Assembly (NCBI RefSeq): GCF_023631325.1 | Contig: NZ_JALQDG010000003.1 | Span: forward strand, 248,001 to 312,000 | DNA: 64,000 nt | From: Caballeronia sp. INDeC2 | Lineage (GTDB): Bacteria; Pseudomonadota; Gammaproteobacteria; Burkholderiales; Burkholderiaceae | Reading direction: 5' to 3' | Part shown: positions 32,693-42,400 of the stretch, in pieces | Layout: every line of letters begins with the position of its first letter | How positions within the stretch are numbered: the first letter of the stretch is position 1 | Translations under genes and position numbers: made by a program | Notes under the pieces: generated by a model | Seen by the model: the letters and a program-made list of their open reading frames with translations, nothing else | What the model was told of the DNA's origin: nothing | Databases searched by the model: none

Positions 32693-34210
32693 ATGGACTT
32701 TAGCATAAAAGCCTGTGATTGGAGCAAAGGCGAGGCAAATGGTTTCCTTACCGGGAAGTCGGATGTCATCGTGCTCGGCGTCTTCGAAGCACAGACTCTC
32801 ACGGGCGCCGCACGCGACATGGACGTCGCGACCAAAGGCCTGATTTCGCGCGTCGTCAAGGCCGGCGATATGAGCGGCCGCGCGGGCACGACCTTGATGG
32901 TGCCCGAAGTCACCGGCATCGGCGCATCGCGCGTGCTGCTCGTCGGTCTCGGCAAGCAGGACGCCTTCAATCAGAAAGCCTATGGCGAAGCCGTGCGCGC
33001 CGCATGGCGCGTGGTGCTCGGCTCGAAGATCGGTCAGGCGACTTTCACGCTCGCGCAACTGCCGATCCAGGAACGCTCCGGCGACTGGGCCGTGCGCGCC
33101 GCGATCCTCGCGCTGCGCGAGCTGACCTACAAGTTCACGCAAATGAAGAGCAAGCCCGACAACGGCGCGCGCTCGCTCAAGAAGGTCGTTTTCAGCATCG
33201 ATTCCGCCGATGAGAAAGCCGCCAAGGTCGCGGTGAAGCAGGGCGTCGCGATTGCGAACGGCATGGATCTCACGCGCGATCTCGGCAATCTGCCGCCGAA
33301 CGTCTGCACGCCGACCTATCTCGGCCAGACCGCGAAGAAGCTCGGCCGCGACTTCAAGCTGAAGGTCGAGGTGCTCGGCCAGAAGCAGATCGAAGCGCTC
33401 AACATGGGCTCGTTCCTGTCGGTCGCGAAGGGCTCGGTCGAGCCGCCGCAGTTCATCGTCATGCATTACCAGGGCGCGGGCGCGAAGGGCAAGAACGCGC
33501 CGGTCGTGCTGGTCGGCAAGGGCATCACGTTCGATTCCGGCGGCATCTCGATCAAGCCGGGCGAGGCGATGGACGAGATGAAATACGACATGTGCGGCGC
33601 GGGCTCGGTGTTCGGCACGATGCGCGCCGTCGCCGAGATGGGCCTGAAGCTCAATGTGATCGGCGTGATCCCGACCTGCGAGAACATGCCCGCAGGCAAC
33701 GCGGTGAAGCCGGGCGACATCATCACCGCGATGAACGGCACGACGATCGAAGTGCTCAACACCGACGCCGAAGGCCGCCTCATCCTGTGCGACGCGCTGA
33801 CCTACGCTGAGCGCTTCAAGCCCGCCGCCGTGGTCGATATCGCGACGTTGACGGGCGCGTGCATCATCGCACTGGGTCATCACAACACGGGCCTCTTCTC
33901 GAAGGACGATGCGCTCGCGGGCGAACTGCTCGACGCATCGCGCGAGGCGGTCGATCCGGCCTGGCGCCTGCCGCTCGACGACGAATACCAGGATCAGCTC
34001 AAGTCGAATTTCGCGGATGTCGCGAACATCGGCGGGCGGCCGGCGGGCAGCGTGACGGCGGCGTGCTTCCTGTCGCGCTTCGCGACGGCTTATCCGTGGG
34101 CGCACCTCGACATCGCCGGAACCGCGTGGAAGAGCGGCGCCGCGAAGGGCGCGACGGGCCGTCCCGTGCCGCTGCTCTCGCAGTTCCTGATCGATCGCGC
34201 CGGCGTCTGA
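32693..34210 (+). CDS. pepA: Leucyl aminopeptidase (M17)
   Basis: The 505-residue zinc/manganese aminopeptidase removes N-terminal residues from peptides; PepA in enterobacteria also binds DNA in Xer recombination and carAB control. Metal and catalytic residues visible are K276 and D281 ([11 protein letters not shown]), the aspartate of YDMCGAG near 298, and D358, E360 and R362 (NTDAEGRL, the M17 signature). Length is typical. A TTATCCGAGGATAA inverted repeat (32674-32687) covers the GAGG ribosome site. holC follows after seven bases, a common pairing in proteobacteria. Confidence 0.95.
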   Translation: MDFSIKACDWSKGEANGFLTGKSDVIVLGVFEAQTLTGAARDMDVATKGLISRVVKAGDMSGRAGTTLMVPEVTGIGASRVLLVGLGKQDAFNQKAYGEAVRAAWRVVLGSKIGQATFTLAQLPIQERSGDWAVRAAILALRELTYKFTQMKSKPDNGARSLKKVVFSIDSADEKAAKVAVKQGVAIANGMDLTRDLGNLPPNVCTPTYLGQTAKKLGRDFKLKVEVLGQKQIEALNMGSFLSVAKGSVEPPQFIVMHYQGAGAKGKNAPVVLVGKGITFDSGGISIKPGEAMDEMKYDMCGAGSVFGTMRAVAEMGLKLNVIGVIPTCENMPAGNAVKPGDIITAMNGTTIEVLNTDAEGRLILCDALTYAERFKPAAVVDIATLTGACIIALGHHNTGLFSKDDALAGELLDASREAVDPAWRLPLDDEYQDQLKSNFADVANIGGRPAGSVTAACFLSRFATAYPWAHLDIAGTAWKSGAAKGATGRPVPLLSQFLIDRAGV

Positions 34211-34217
34211 AGCAGGC

Positions 34218-34634
34218 ATGACGCGCATCGACTTTCATACGAATGTCGGCGATCCGCTCGCGTACGCCTGCCGCCTCGCGCGCAAGGCGTACCTGAGCGG
34301 CAAGCCGCTCGTCGTGCTCGCCGAACCGCAGCGCCTCGCCGCGTTCGACGAGCAGTTGTGGACCTTCCAGCCGCTCGAATTCGTGCCGCACTGCATGGCG
34401 AAGAGTCCGCTCGCAAACGACACGCCCGTCGTGCTCACGTCGAGTCTGGACGAAGCGCCGCATCATCAGGTGCTCGTGAATCTCGGCGCGCCGGTGCCCG
34501 CGCAGTTCGCGCGCTTCGAGCGGCTCGTGGAGATCGTCGGCAGCGAGGGCGATGAACTCGCCGCGGGCCGCGAGCGTTATCGCTTCTATCGCGACCGCGG
34601 TTATGTCATCGAGACGCACAATCAGGGCGGTTGA
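34218..34634 (+). CDS. holC: DNA polymerase III subunit chi
   Basis: The 138-residue protein is HolC, which with psi links the clamp loader to single-strand binding protein during replication. Family features are MTRIDFHTNVGDPLAYACRLARKAYLSGKPL-type start (residues 1-30 in parts), LWTFQPLEFVPHC near 47-59 and FYRDRGYVIETHN at the end. It begins seven bases after pepA and should share its transcript, the arrangement known from E. coli and others. Confidence 0.92.
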   Translation: MTRIDFHTNVGDPLAYACRLARKAYLSGKPLVVLAEPQRLAAFDEQLWTFQPLEFVPHCMAKSPLANDTPVVLTSSLDEAPHHQVLVNLGAPVPAQFARFERLVEIVGSEGDELAAGRERYRFYRDRGYVIETHNQGG

Positions 34635-34743
34635 GCGCACAGAGGCCGCGTCCCTGCTGCACTAAGCTCTGTTCAGACATGGCGCTCTGCAAGCAGCCGG
34701 CGTCCGCGCCGTGCAAACGCTGGTCGACAGGAGACCTTCGAAT

Positions 34744-35085
34744 ATGACCGACAAGCCCGAATCCTTCGATTCGTCCATACCCGTTCTGACCGATGTCGTC
34801 GTGCCCGGCAAGCCGGAGTACGCGCGCGCGCCGTCCGCCGACGAAGCCGCGATCGAATACGATGCGCAGCGGATCGCCGAGCAGTTGCGCGGCCGCTTCA
34901 CGACTTTCCTGACGGGCGATGCGCGCGCGCTGATCGAAGACCGTTGCCGCGAAGTGTTGCGCGAGCAATCGACGCAGCTTGTTTCCGCGATCACGCGCGA
35001 AGTCGCGATGGCGCTGGAAGCCCGGATGAGCGACTGGGTGCGCGACGCGGTCGAGGATGAGTTGCGGCGGCAGCGGGGCGAATGA
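34744..35085 (+). CDS. DUF2486-family protein
   Basis: The 113-residue acidic protein starts MTDKPESFDSSIPVLTDVVVPG and is otherwise helical (IAEQLRGRFTTFLTGDARALIEDRCREVLREQST...). It fits the DUF2486 family, found mostly in Burkholderiaceae next to holC; no function is assigned. The N-terminal SIPVLTDVV motif recurs in unrelated beta-proteobacterial proteins and may be a docking segment. ATG at 34744 has AGGAG nine bases upstream; the ATG at 34711 does not. The 109-base gap after holC may contain its own promoter. Confidence 0.7.
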   Translation: MTDKPESFDSSIPVLTDVVVPGKPEYARAPSADEAAIEYDAQRIAEQLRGRFTTFLTGDARALIEDRCREVLREQSTQLVSAITREVAMALEARMSDWVRDAVEDELRRQRGE

Positions 35086-35173
35086 GAGCGAGGTAGCGCT
35101 AGGAGTCGACTGGATTTCGATTAGGGGCGCTCTTGACGCCCGTCGAGCATCGAAACCGGCGAAGAGCAGTCTG

Positions 35174-36262
35174 CTATGAAGCCGGGGCTTCTTCGTCTCG
35201 CGTGTACCACGCTACGCTTGCCTTCAGTCTGTCGGCGAGTGCGAAGATGTCGTCCAGGCTCTGAAGCGGTACGCGGTCTTCCTCTTTCTTTTCATCGAAT
35301 ATGCCGATGACGAGTCGGTTCTCGTTCTTGAATCGCAATCTGCATATAGGCTTACGGTTGTTGTCGTCGAACAAGACGGCGCAATAACTAGCCGCACCTC
35401 GTATTGCCACCCTGTCAGCAGGAACAACAGACCTCAGGATAGCGCGCACTATCTGGTACGCCTCAACTTCCATGGACGTCGGTTCAGACGTTTCGCCGGC
35501 TAACGAGTCCGCCTCCGCATGAGTAACCGAGGCAAGTAGTGCAGGTTCCGGGGTCATCGCGCCTTTCAGTCGCTCATTGATCTTGTCGGCCACCAATTGT
35601 TGGAAGGCGTGCTTCGCAATCTGTGTGAACTGGTCCTTCACTGTATTCTTGAAGTGCTTCCCAGCCAAAAATTCTGCTGAAACGAGCCGAACGAAGTCTT
35701 CCGGCGGCTCGGCCATCCAGTCATTCAATGTGTTCTTGATCGCACGCGTGTACTTAAGGTGATTCGCCGTTGTCAGTATGTTTTCAAGGTCGAAGGCCGT
35801 CTTGGCGAATTTCTTCAACTCCTCGACGTCTTGATCACGAAAATCGGCGAAATTGAATTCGAAGAACGGCTTCTCGTCCATCTTGTTCGGTTGCTCGAGA
35901 TCAGTGAAGAACCGATAAGTAAGGCCGTTTGTCAATACGCCAAATCGCGCTTCCGTGACATGGAAATATCTGAAAAGCTGGCTGGCATGATTGATGTTTA
36001 AGTCGCCGCCGCACTTCTTGCATTCAAACAACATTATCGGCTTGCCGTCCTTCAAGATGGCGTAGTCAACTTTTTCGCCTTTCTTTGTTCCAACGTCAGC
36101 AATTAATTCGGGCGTCACCTCCAGAGGATCAAAAACGTTGTAGCCGAGAAGGTGAATAAACGGCATCACCATCGCGTTTTTAGTTGCCTCCTCCGTTTGC
36201 ACCATGTCCTTCGCGGCGGCCATGCGCGCAGCCAGTGCCCTCACTTCATCGATGAAATCCAT
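35174..36262 (-). CDS. Orphan type I restriction enzyme R-subunit N-terminal domain protein
   Basis: The 362-residue protein has an HsdR-N-like PD-(D/E)xK nuclease fold in its N-terminal half: VDYAILKDGKPIMLFECKKC (about residues 65-84) supplies the aspartate and the ExK pair. The helicase motor, specificity and methylase subunits of a true type I system are absent. The C-terminal part (about 270-350) is a separate alpha/beta domain. Codon use is noticeably less GC-rich than in neighbours, which points to horizontal acquisition. It could be a stand-alone nuclease in phage or plasmid defence; the family is uncharacterised. Confidence 0.7.
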   Translation of the reverse strand: MDFIDEVRALAARMAAAKDMVQTEEATKNAMVMPFIHLLGYNVFDPLEVTPELIADVGTKKGEKVDYAILKDGKPIMLFECKKCGGDLNINHASQLFRYFHVTEARFGVLTNGLTYRFFTDLEQPNKMDEKPFFEFNFADFRDQDVEELKKFAKTAFDLENILTTANHLKYTRAIKNTLNDWMAEPPEDFVRLVSAEFLAGKHFKNTVKDQFTQIAKHAFQQLVADKINERLKGAMTPEPALLASVTHAEADSLAGETSEPTSMEVEAYQIVRAILRSVVPADRVAIRGAASYCAVLFDDNNRKPICRLRFKNENRLVIGIFDEKKEEDRVPLQSLDDIFALADRLKASVAWYTRDEEAPAS

Positions 36263-36742
36263 TCTTTACCTTTTATTTTCGAGATAATCAAATGCCAAAT
36301 TCAATTGCATAACACTTGCGTCGTTCTTTGCGTATCGCGTCAGTTGATGTGGCATTAAGCAGCGGCCTCTGCGTCCAAAACTAAAATGAAATGACGCAGA
36401 ACTTAAGTCGATGACACGAAGCGAAACGACGATTATGTTTATAAAGCAATACGATCCGCTTAAACAAGCGCAGTGGCATCTGCATCTAAGCCGGCTGGCT
36501 GTGATGTGTAAAGAGGTGTATGGAAGTGTTGCAAAGCGATGAATAACTGCCGCTTGGCATCAATTCATTGGCAATGCGTTATCGGACAGGCAGCCGTGCG
36601 ACAGTAACAACTTCACCTTGCTTTTATAGGGCTTCGTAAGAAGCACAAGGGCTGCTCCAACGCTGTTGGGCAGCCCTTTCCTTTGCTCGAATGCGGGTTG
36701 TGCGAAACATGCCCTAATGAATGACGCGGCTTCGGGTATTGG
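36263..36742. other. 480-base AT-richer non-coding stretch
   Basis: It lies between the HsdR-N gene and ilvD and is much less GC-rich than the chromosome around it. A hairpin (36647-36654 with 36671-36678, plus inner CCAAC/GTTGG) near its right end may terminate ilvD. A 35-codon frame at 36435-36542 has no ribosome site and is not called. The composition suggests that the imported patch extends across it. Confidence 0.5.
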
Positions 36743-38416
36743 TCAACCCGTCACCGCCCCCTTATTCGCCGGCTGCGCGAGCGCCGCGAACTTCGCCAGC
36801 ACTCCGCGCGTGTACCTCGGCGCGGGCTGCTTCCACGCGGCGCGGCGGTGCGCGAGTTCCGTATCGTCGACATTCAGTTGCAGCAGCAGCTTGTGAGCGT
36901 CGATGGTGATCGAATCGCCTTCCTTCACCAACGCGATCGTGCCGCCCGCATACGCTTCAGGCGCGACATGGCCTACCACCATGCCCCACGTGCCGCCCGA
37001 GAAGCGCCCGTCCGTGATGAAGCCGACCGACTCCCCCAGCCCCTTGCCGATGATCGCCGATGTCGGCGCGAGCATCTCCGGCATGCCCGGGCCGCCGACC
37101 GGGCCGAGATAGCGCAGCACGAGAATATCGCCGGCTTTGATCTTGTCGGCGAGGATCGCGTCCATTGCGCTTTGCTCGTCGTCGAACACGCGCGCGGGGC
37201 CGGTGATGACCGGATTCTTCAGGCCCGTGATCTTCGCCACCGCGCCGTCTTCCGCGAGATTGCCGCGCAGGATCGCCAGATGACCTTCCTTGTAAAGCGC
37301 CTGCTCGATCGGGAAGATGACCTTCTGATCCGCGCGCGGTTTGCTCGGCACGTCCTTCAGTTCTTCCGCGATCGTGCGCCCGGTGATCGTCATGCAGTCG
37401 CCGTGCAGGAGGCCCGCATCGAGCAGGATTCTGAGCACTTGCGGAATCCCGCCGGCCTTGTGCAGATCGGTTGCGACGTATTGACCCGACGGCTTCAGAT
37501 CGCAGATGACCGGCACCTTTTTGCGCATGCGCTCGAAGTCGTCGATGCTCCATTCCACTTCCGCCGCATGCGCGATCGCCAGATAGTGCAGCACGGCGTT
37601 GGTCGAGCCGCCCGTCGCCATGATGAGCGCGACCGCGTTCTCGATCGACTTCTTCGTGATGATGTCGCGCGGCTTCAGATCCTTCTTCACCGCCTCGACA
37701 AGTACGCGCGCCGATTCCGCGGCGGAATCGACCTTTTCCTGGTCCGGATTCGCCATCGTCGACGAGTACATCAGCGACATGCCGAGCGCCTCGAACGACG
37801 AGCTCATCGTGTTCGCCGTATACATGCCGCCGCACGAGCCGGTCGTCGGGCACGCGTTCTTCTCGACGCCCTTGAAATCCTCTTCCGACATGCGGCCCGC
37901 CGTGAATTCGCCGACCGCCTCGAACGACGACACGATCGTCAGATCCTTGCCCTTCCAGTTGCCGGGGCGGATCGTGCCGCCGTACACGTAGATCGACGGC
38001 ACGTTCATGCGCGCCATGCCGATCATGCCGCCCGGCATGTTCTTGTCGCAACCGCCGATCACGACGACGCCGTCCATCCACTGGCCCTGCACGGCGGTCT
38101 CGACACAGTCCGCGATCACTTCGCGCGACACGAGCGAGTACTTCATGCCTTCGGTGCCCATCGACATGCCGTCGGAGATCGTCGGCGTGCCGAAGATCTG
38201 CGGGTTCGCGTCGGACTTTCTGATCGATTCGATGGCGGCATCCGCGAGGGGCTGCAAGCCCGCGTTGCACGGCGTGATGGTCGAGTGCCCGTTCGCGACG
38301 CCGATCATCGGCTTGTCGAAATCTTCTTCCTTGTAGCCGAGCGCGTAATACATCGAACGGTTGGGCGAGCGCGCGACGCCCTGGGTGATGTGCTTCGAGC
38401 GGCGATTGAAGGCCAT
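36743..38416 (-). CDS. ilvD: Dihydroxy-acid dehydratase
   Basis: The 557-residue enzyme dehydrates dihydroxy acids in isoleucine and valine synthesis and needs an Fe-S cluster. Candidate cluster ligands are C50 (STITPCNAG), C123 ([10 protein letters not shown]) and C195 (CPTTGSCGG), the three conserved cysteines of the 2Fe-2S type. K125 in the same motif is the carbamylated lysine position of the family. Length and motifs are complete. It diverges from a LysR-type gene across a 108-base AT-rich gap, which suggests that the regulator may act on it or on itself. Confidence 0.95.
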   Translation of the reverse strand: MAFNRRSKHITQGVARSPNRSMYYALGYKEEDFDKPMIGVANGHSTITPCNAGLQPLADAAIESIRKSDANPQIFGTPTISDGMSMGTEGMKYSLVSREVIADCVETAVQGQWMDGVVVIGGCDKNMPGGMIGMARMNVPSIYVYGGTIRPGNWKGKDLTIVSSFEAVGEFTAGRMSEEDFKGVEKNACPTTGSCGGMYTANTMSSSFEALGMSLMYSSTMANPDQEKVDSAAESARVLVEAVKKDLKPRDIITKKSIENAVALIMATGGSTNAVLHYLAIAHAAEVEWSIDDFERMRKKVPVICDLKPSGQYVATDLHKAGGIPQVLRILLDAGLLHGDCMTITGRTIAEELKDVPSKPRADQKVIFPIEQALYKEGHLAILRGNLAEDGAVAKITGLKNPVITGPARVFDDEQSAMDAILADKIKAGDILVLRYLGPVGGPGMPEMLAPTSAIIGKGLGESVGFITDGRFSGGTWGMVVGHVAPEAYAGGTIALVKEGDSITIDAHKLLLQLNVDDTELAHRRAAWKQPAPRYTRGVLAKFAALAQPANKGAVTG

Positions 38417-38524
38417 GATGTGCTCCTTGAGGGGATTTTTTGCTCTAGTGCAGCAAGAATGCAGTCCCCGCGATGTGTCTGTCCAATATATTATTCAGGG
38501 CTTATTAGGTCGTAAAACATATCA

Positions 38525-39484
38525 ATGGAGCAGAGAAATCCACCCATCGAGTTGCGTCTGTTGCGCTATTTCGCGACGGTCGCCGAGGAGATGCACTTCG
38601 GCCGCGCCGCCGCGCGTCTCGCGATGACGCAGCCGCCGCTTTCGCAGGCGATCCGCGCGCTGGAAGAGGCGCTCGGCGTCGCGCTTTTCGTGCGCACGAA
38701 GCGGACCGTCGAGCTTACGCCCGTCGGCAAGGATCTGCTGCCGGAAGTGCGCCGCCTGCTCGCATCCGCCGATGCGCTGCGTCCGCTCGCGCAATCGCTC
38801 GCGCGCGGCGAGGCGGGCGTGCTCTCGCTCGCGTTCGTTTCCACCGCCGATTACGGCCTGCTGCCGGCGTTGCTGCGCGATTTCGGCGCGCGTTATCCCG
38901 GCGTGCGGCTGCAACTGACCGAGGCGACGAGCGACGTGCAGATCGAGGAACTCGTCGCCGGCCGCATCGACGCGGGCCTCGTGATTCCGCCGCTGCCCCC
39001 GCGCCATGCCACGTCACTCTCATATGTGGCCGTGGCGCGCGAGCCGCTCGTCATCGCGATGTCCGCCGATGCCGCGCGGGAACTCGGGCAGGGCGCCGAC
39101 GAATGGGCCGATACGCCCGTCGATCTGCACGATCTCGCCGCCGCGCCGCTCGTCGTCTTTCCGCGGCGTCTCGCGCCGGGTTTGTATGACATCATCATGG
39201 GCTGCTACGGCGCGGCCGGCCTCACGCCGCGCATCGGCCAGGAGGCGATCCAGATGCAGACCATCGTGAGCCTCGTGTCCGCCGGCATGGGCGTCGCGCT
39301 GGTGCCGCATTCGCTGCGTCATCTGCGGCGCACGGGCGTTGTGTATCGTCCGCTGCGGCCGATGAACGCATCGGCGATGCTCGTCGAAACCGGCCTCGTG
39401 TGGCGCGCGGCGGAAGTGAGCCCGGTGCTCGCGGGGTTCATCGAGATCGTTCGTTCGCGGGAGGAAAACGCCGGTTCGGTATGA
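38525..39484 (+). CDS. LysR-family transcriptional regulator
   Basis: The 319-residue regulator has an N-terminal winged HTH (LRLLRYFATVAEEMHFGRAAARLAMTQPPLSQAI, residues 10-43 in parts) and a LysR effector domain. Its wording is closer to aromatic or beta-ketoadipate type LysR proteins than to IlvY. The divergent gap with ilvD holds AATATATTATTCAGG and a T-N11-A-like motif, so ilvD is the first target to consider, though this is position only. lgt follows after 36 bases and probably has its own promoter. Confidence 0.8.
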   Translation: MEQRNPPIELRLLRYFATVAEEMHFGRAAARLAMTQPPLSQAIRALEEALGVALFVRTKRTVELTPVGKDLLPEVRRLLASADALRPLAQSLARGEAGVLSLAFVSTADYGLLPALLRDFGARYPGVRLQLTEATSDVQIEELVAGRIDAGLVIPPLPPRHATSLSYVAVAREPLVIAMSADAARELGQGADEWADTPVDLHDLAAAPLVVFPRRLAPGLYDIIMGCYGAAGLTPRIGQEAIQMQTIVSLVSAGMGVALVPHSLRHLRRTGVVYRPLRPMNASAMLVETGLVWRAAEVSPVLAGFIEIVRSREENAGSV

Positions 39485-39520
39485 TTCGCCCTTGTCGTTC
39501 GCTCAGGCTCCCACATCAGA

Positions 39521-40423
39521 ATGCTCATCCATCCCAATTTCGATCCCGTCGCGATTCATCTCGGACCGCTCGCCGTGCGCTGGTACGGCCTCATGTATCT
39601 GGTGGCGTTCATATCGGCCATCGTCATCGGCCGTCTGCGTCTGCGGCTGCCTTACGTGGCGGCGCAAGGCTGGACCGCCAAAGATATCGACGACATGCTG
39701 TTCTACGGCGTGCTCGGCACGATTCTCGGCGGGCGCATCGGCTACGTGGTCTTCTACAAGGCGAGCTATTACGCGGCGCATCCGCTCGATATCTTCAAGG
39801 TCTGGGAAGGCGGGATGTCGTTTCACGGCGGTTTTCTCGGCGTGACGCTCGCGATGGTGCTGTTCGCGTATCACCGCAAGCGCACCTGGCTGCAGGTAAC
39901 GGATTTCGTCGCGCCGATGGTGCCGCTCGGTCTCGCGGCGGGGCGTCTCGGCAACTTCATCAACGGCGAGTTGTGGGGCCGCGTGACGGACCCGAACGCG
40001 CCGTGGGCGATGCTCTTCCAGAGTTCGACGAACGACGACGCGGTCTGGCTCGCGAAAAATCCGCAACTCGACGCGCAATACCATCTCACGGAAATTTTCC
40101 AGCGCTATCACATGCTGCCGCGTCATCCGTCGCAGCTGTACGAGATCGCGCTCGAAGGACTCGTGCTGTTCGTCGTGATCTGGACGTTTTCGCGCAAGCA
40201 GCGTCCCGTCGGCGCGATCTCCGCGCTGTTTCTGATCGGCTATGGACTGGCGCGCTTCACCGTGGAATTCGCGCGTGAGCCGGACGATTATCTCGGCCTT
40301 CTCGCGCTCGGCCTCTCGATGGGCCAATGGCTCTCGCTGCCGATGATCGTCGTGGGCGTGGTGTTGATCGTGTGGGCGTACAAGCGCAATCTGCGCCTGC
40401 CGCCCGAATCCGCGAAAGCCTGA
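39521..40423 (+). CDS. lgt: Prolipoprotein diacylglyceryl transferase
   Basis: The 300-residue inner-membrane enzyme attaches diacylglycerol to the lipobox cysteine of prolipoproteins, the first lipoprotein maturation step. The essential histidine region is FHGGFLG (H102), and the Lgt signature [14 protein letters not shown] lies at 141-154. Seven hydrophobic segments fit the known topology. Lipoproteins in this window, such as the TIGR03118 protein, would be substrates. A palindromic stem follows the stop and separates it from the convergent SIMPL gene. Confidence 0.95.
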   Translation: MLIHPNFDPVAIHLGPLAVRWYGLMYLVAFISAIVIGRLRLRLPYVAAQGWTAKDIDDMLFYGVLGTILGGRIGYVVFYKASYYAAHPLDIFKVWEGGMSFHGGFLGVTLAMVLFAYHRKRTWLQVTDFVAPMVPLGLAAGRLGNFINGELWGRVTDPNAPWAMLFQSSTNDDAVWLAKNPQLDAQYHLTEIFQRYHMLPRHPSQLYEIALEGLVLFVVIWTFSRKQRPVGAISALFLIGYGLARFTVEFAREPDDYLGLLALGLSMGQWLSLPMIVVGVVLIVWAYKRNLRLPPESAKA

Positions 40424-40425
40424 GC

Positions 40426-40450
40426 GATGCGGGGCCTTGCGCCCCGCATC
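40426..40450. terminator. Stem-loop between convergent lgt and SIMPL genes
   Basis: GATGCGGGGC (40426-40435) pairs perfectly with GCCCCGCATC (40441-40450) around CTTGC. There is no T-run on either side, so it may be a transcript-stabilising or rho-assisted end. Confidence 0.55.
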
Positions 40451-40453
40451 GAT

Positions 40454-41185
40454 TCAACGCCCCATCTGCACGGAACCCGACACGTCGACGGTCACCGTCG
40501 TCGTGCCGGCTTCCATCGCGATCGGCGAGGCCATCTTCGCATCGGCGCTCATCGCGCGCGCTTGCATCATCATGACCGGGCGCGGCTGAACGCCGCTGTG
40601 CCCGACGTTCACCTCCCGAATCGTGAAATTGCCGTAGCCGAAGCCTTGCGCGGCGGATTGCGCCTGCTTGCGGAACGAATCGATGGCCTGCGTGACGAGC
40701 TTCTGCTCGGCCGCGCGCTGCGCCTCGGGCGACAGCGAGAACGCGACGCTGCCCACTTGCATCGACGAACTCATCTTGCCAGCGAGCTTCGACGCCGCCG
40801 CGAAGTCATGCGATTCGAGCACGACTTCCGTGCGGCCGCGCCACGCGGAGATCTTGCCGTCGCGGTCCGTCGACGGGTACACGGTGAAGGAGCCGCTCTT
40901 CGCGGTCACGCCATCGACGCCCCTGGCTTCGCGCAATGCGGCCTCGGCGCGCTGATTGAGCGTATTGGTGAGCGAGGAGGGATCGGCGGCTTCCTGCTCG
41001 TAAAAGAGCGTGATGTTGACCACATCCTGCGGCACTTGCGCGCTCGCCTGGGCAGAAAGGGACAGCACGCCCGAAGGCTGCGGCTGGGTGATCACCGTTT
41101 GCGCGGCGGCCGTTTGAGAAAGCGTGAACGCTGCGCCCGACATCGCGAGAAGCGCGAGCGCGGCAGCGGTTTTCTTGTTGATCAT
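40454..41185 (-). CDS. SIMPL-domain (DUF541) periplasmic protein
   Basis: The 243-residue protein has a Sec signal peptide with AQA cleavage near residue 28 (ALALLAMSGAAFTLSQTAAAQ) and a single SIMPL domain (DUF541), the fold seen in the stress-related YggE. It contains the ETVLESHDF-type EVVLESHDF strand and NFTIREVNVG. It should be periplasmic or outer-membrane associated. The family's role is unclear; links to oxidative stress are known in E. coli. It is a single-gene unit. Confidence 0.85.
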   Translation of the reverse strand: MINKKTAAALALLAMSGAAFTLSQTAAAQTVITQPQPSGVLSLSAQASAQVPQDVVNITLFYEQEAADPSSLTNTLNQRAEAALREARGVDGVTAKSGSFTVYPSTDRDGKISAWRGRTEVVLESHDFAAASKLAGKMSSSMQVGSVAFSLSPEAQRAAEQKLVTQAIDSFRKQAQSAAQGFGYGNFTIREVNVGHSGVQPRPVMMMQARAMSADAKMASPIAMEAGTTTVTVDVSGSVQMGR

Positions 41186-41261
41186 CGAAGGACTCCGAAC
41201 GCGGGAAATCGCGTGATTCGCGACCGGATTTAGGCGCGGCCTTCGTGTCGTAAGTTCCTTG

Positions 41262-41720
41262 TTAGACGAGTTGTTCGGTAATAAAACGCCACTGCGCTTC
41301 GGTCACCGGCGTGATCGACAGGCGATTGCCGCGCGCGAGCACCTGCATGTCCGCGAGCGCTTCATGCTCGCGCAACGCGGCGAGCGGAATGAGCGGCGTC
41401 TTCTTGACGAACTTGACATCGACGAGCATCCAGCGCGGCGTTTCCTGCGTCGACTTGGGATCGTAGTAATCGCTCTTCGGATCGAACTGCGTGGGATCGG
41501 GATACGCCGTCGAGGACACTTTCGCGATGCCCGCGATGCCCGGCTCCGGGCAACTCGAATGATAGAAGAGCACGCCGTCGCCGATCTGCATTTGGTCGCG
41601 CATGAAGTTGCGCGCCTGATAGTTGCGCACGCCGGTCCACGGCAAGGTTTTTTTCGGCGCGTGCGCGAGATGATCGATGCTCGCTTCGTCCGGTTCGGAC
41701 TTCATCAGCCAGTAGCGCAT
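41262..41720 (-). CDS. EVE-domain protein
   Basis: The 152-residue protein is one EVE domain: MRYWLMKSEPDEASIDHL at the start, WTGVRNYQARNFMRDQMQIGDGVLFYHSS in the middle and PGIAGIAKV. EVE domains resemble PUA/YTH folds and bind modified bases in RNA or DNA. In many bacteria it lies after zapA and the 6S RNA gene, as here. Its ligand in the cell is not known. The 6S terminator lies just upstream, so it probably has its own promoter or low read-through. Confidence 0.88.
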   Translation of the reverse strand: MRYWLMKSEPDEASIDHLAHAPKKTLPWTGVRNYQARNFMRDQMQIGDGVLFYHSSCPEPGIAGIAKVSSTAYPDPTQFDPKSDYYDPKSTQETPRWMLVDVKFVKKTPLIPLAALREHEALADMQVLARGNRLSITPVTEAQWRFITEQLV

Positions 41721-41763
41721 GGTGGTTCGCTATGCGGAAACGACGTTGCGACGATGCAAATGA

Positions 41764-41790
41764 AAACGGCACCGGAAAAACCGATGCCGT
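41764..41790 (-). terminator. Terminator of the 6S RNA gene
   Basis: On the minus strand ACGGCATCGG (41781-41790) pairs with CCGGTGCCGT (41766-41775), one G-U pair, around TTTTT, and continues into TTTTC. It ends the 6S primary transcript before the EVE gene. Confidence 0.85.
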
Positions 41791-41990
41791 CTCTTGAAAG
41801 GGTCCCCGCCATAGCCGCTAGGCCGGCATCCTGAACCTGGGTTCAAGATTGGTCGCGGTAAGCAACACTTCGGGTACATCGGACTAGCGACGCGCGCGCC
41901 CGTGCTACAAGGTTCCGCAACCGTGCCAATGTAGCATTGGTTCAAGGAATATATGACCTTGGCGTACCAGGCAGGGAACCGTCACTCTAC
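41791..41990 (-). ncRNA. ssrS: 6S RNA
   Basis: The RNA mimics an open promoter and binds sigma70 RNA polymerase in stationary phase. The transcript reads away from zapA, the usual 6S position. GGTTCCC (41974-41980) pairs with GGGGACC (41801-41807) as closing stem. The 3' part CTTGAACCCAGGTTCAGG is close to the CTTGAACC...GGTTCAAG hairpin of known 6S RNAs, followed by GCCGGCCTAGCGGC. The 5' half contains the matching CCTTGAACCAATGC segment and the bubble strand. Ends are estimated to about ten bases. Confidence 0.85.
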
Positions 41991-42085
41991 ACCAATCGTT
42001 TGCCTTATGCGGCTTCTTGGCATCGATTAGGCGGTTTCTTTTTTCGATTGACATTGCGCGCTGATTGACTCAGCGCTTAGGTATG

Positions 42086-42400
42086 TCACTGCACTTCATA
42101 TTGGGCAATGACCGCGCCCAGTTTCTCGTTCATCGAATGCATGGTGCGGCGGATTTCCTCGGCGGGGAAGGCCTCGCCGTGACGCACGCTGTCCTGCAGC
42201 TTAAGCAATTCCGACGCCAGCGAAAGCGCTGCCATCACCGCGATGCGATCCGTGCCGCGCACGCTGCTTGCATTGCGCACCTTGTTCATCTCGGCATCGA
42301 CGCGCGCGACGGCTTCGCGCAATGCGGCTTCCGTTTCCGGCGAGCACGCGAGGCGATACGGCTGCCCGAGAATGGATACTTCGATCTGCGTAGTCGTCAT
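42086..42400 (-). CDS. zapA: Cell division protein ZapA
   Basis: The 104-residue protein has the ZapA pattern: QIEVSILGQPYRLACSPETEAALREAVARVDAEM (residues 5-38 in parts) and a coiled-coil tail with IAVMAALSLASELLKL. ZapA bundles FtsZ filaments at the division ring. The gene overlaps its upstream neighbour by four bases and is followed by a GCGCTGA/TCAGCGC stem and then the 6S RNA gene, the conserved order. Confidence 0.92.
   Translation of the reverse strand: MTTTQIEVSILGQPYRLACSPETEAALREAVARVDAEMNKVRNASSVRGTDRIAVMAALSLASELLKLQDSVRHGEAFPAEEIRRTMHSMNEKLGAVIAQYEVQ

Noticed and set aside
32522..34228. Upstream extension of lptF to 932 residues.
   Set aside because: The extra part lies opposite pepA, and LptF proteins start at MIFERSLQREL.
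36435..36542. A 35-codon frame in the non-coding patch before ilvD.
   Set aside because: No ribosome site, no recognisable pattern and short enough to occur by chance in AT-richer DNA.
41730..41945. A 71-residue frame over the 6S RNA region.
   Set aside because: It coincides with the structured RNA and has no homology-like features.
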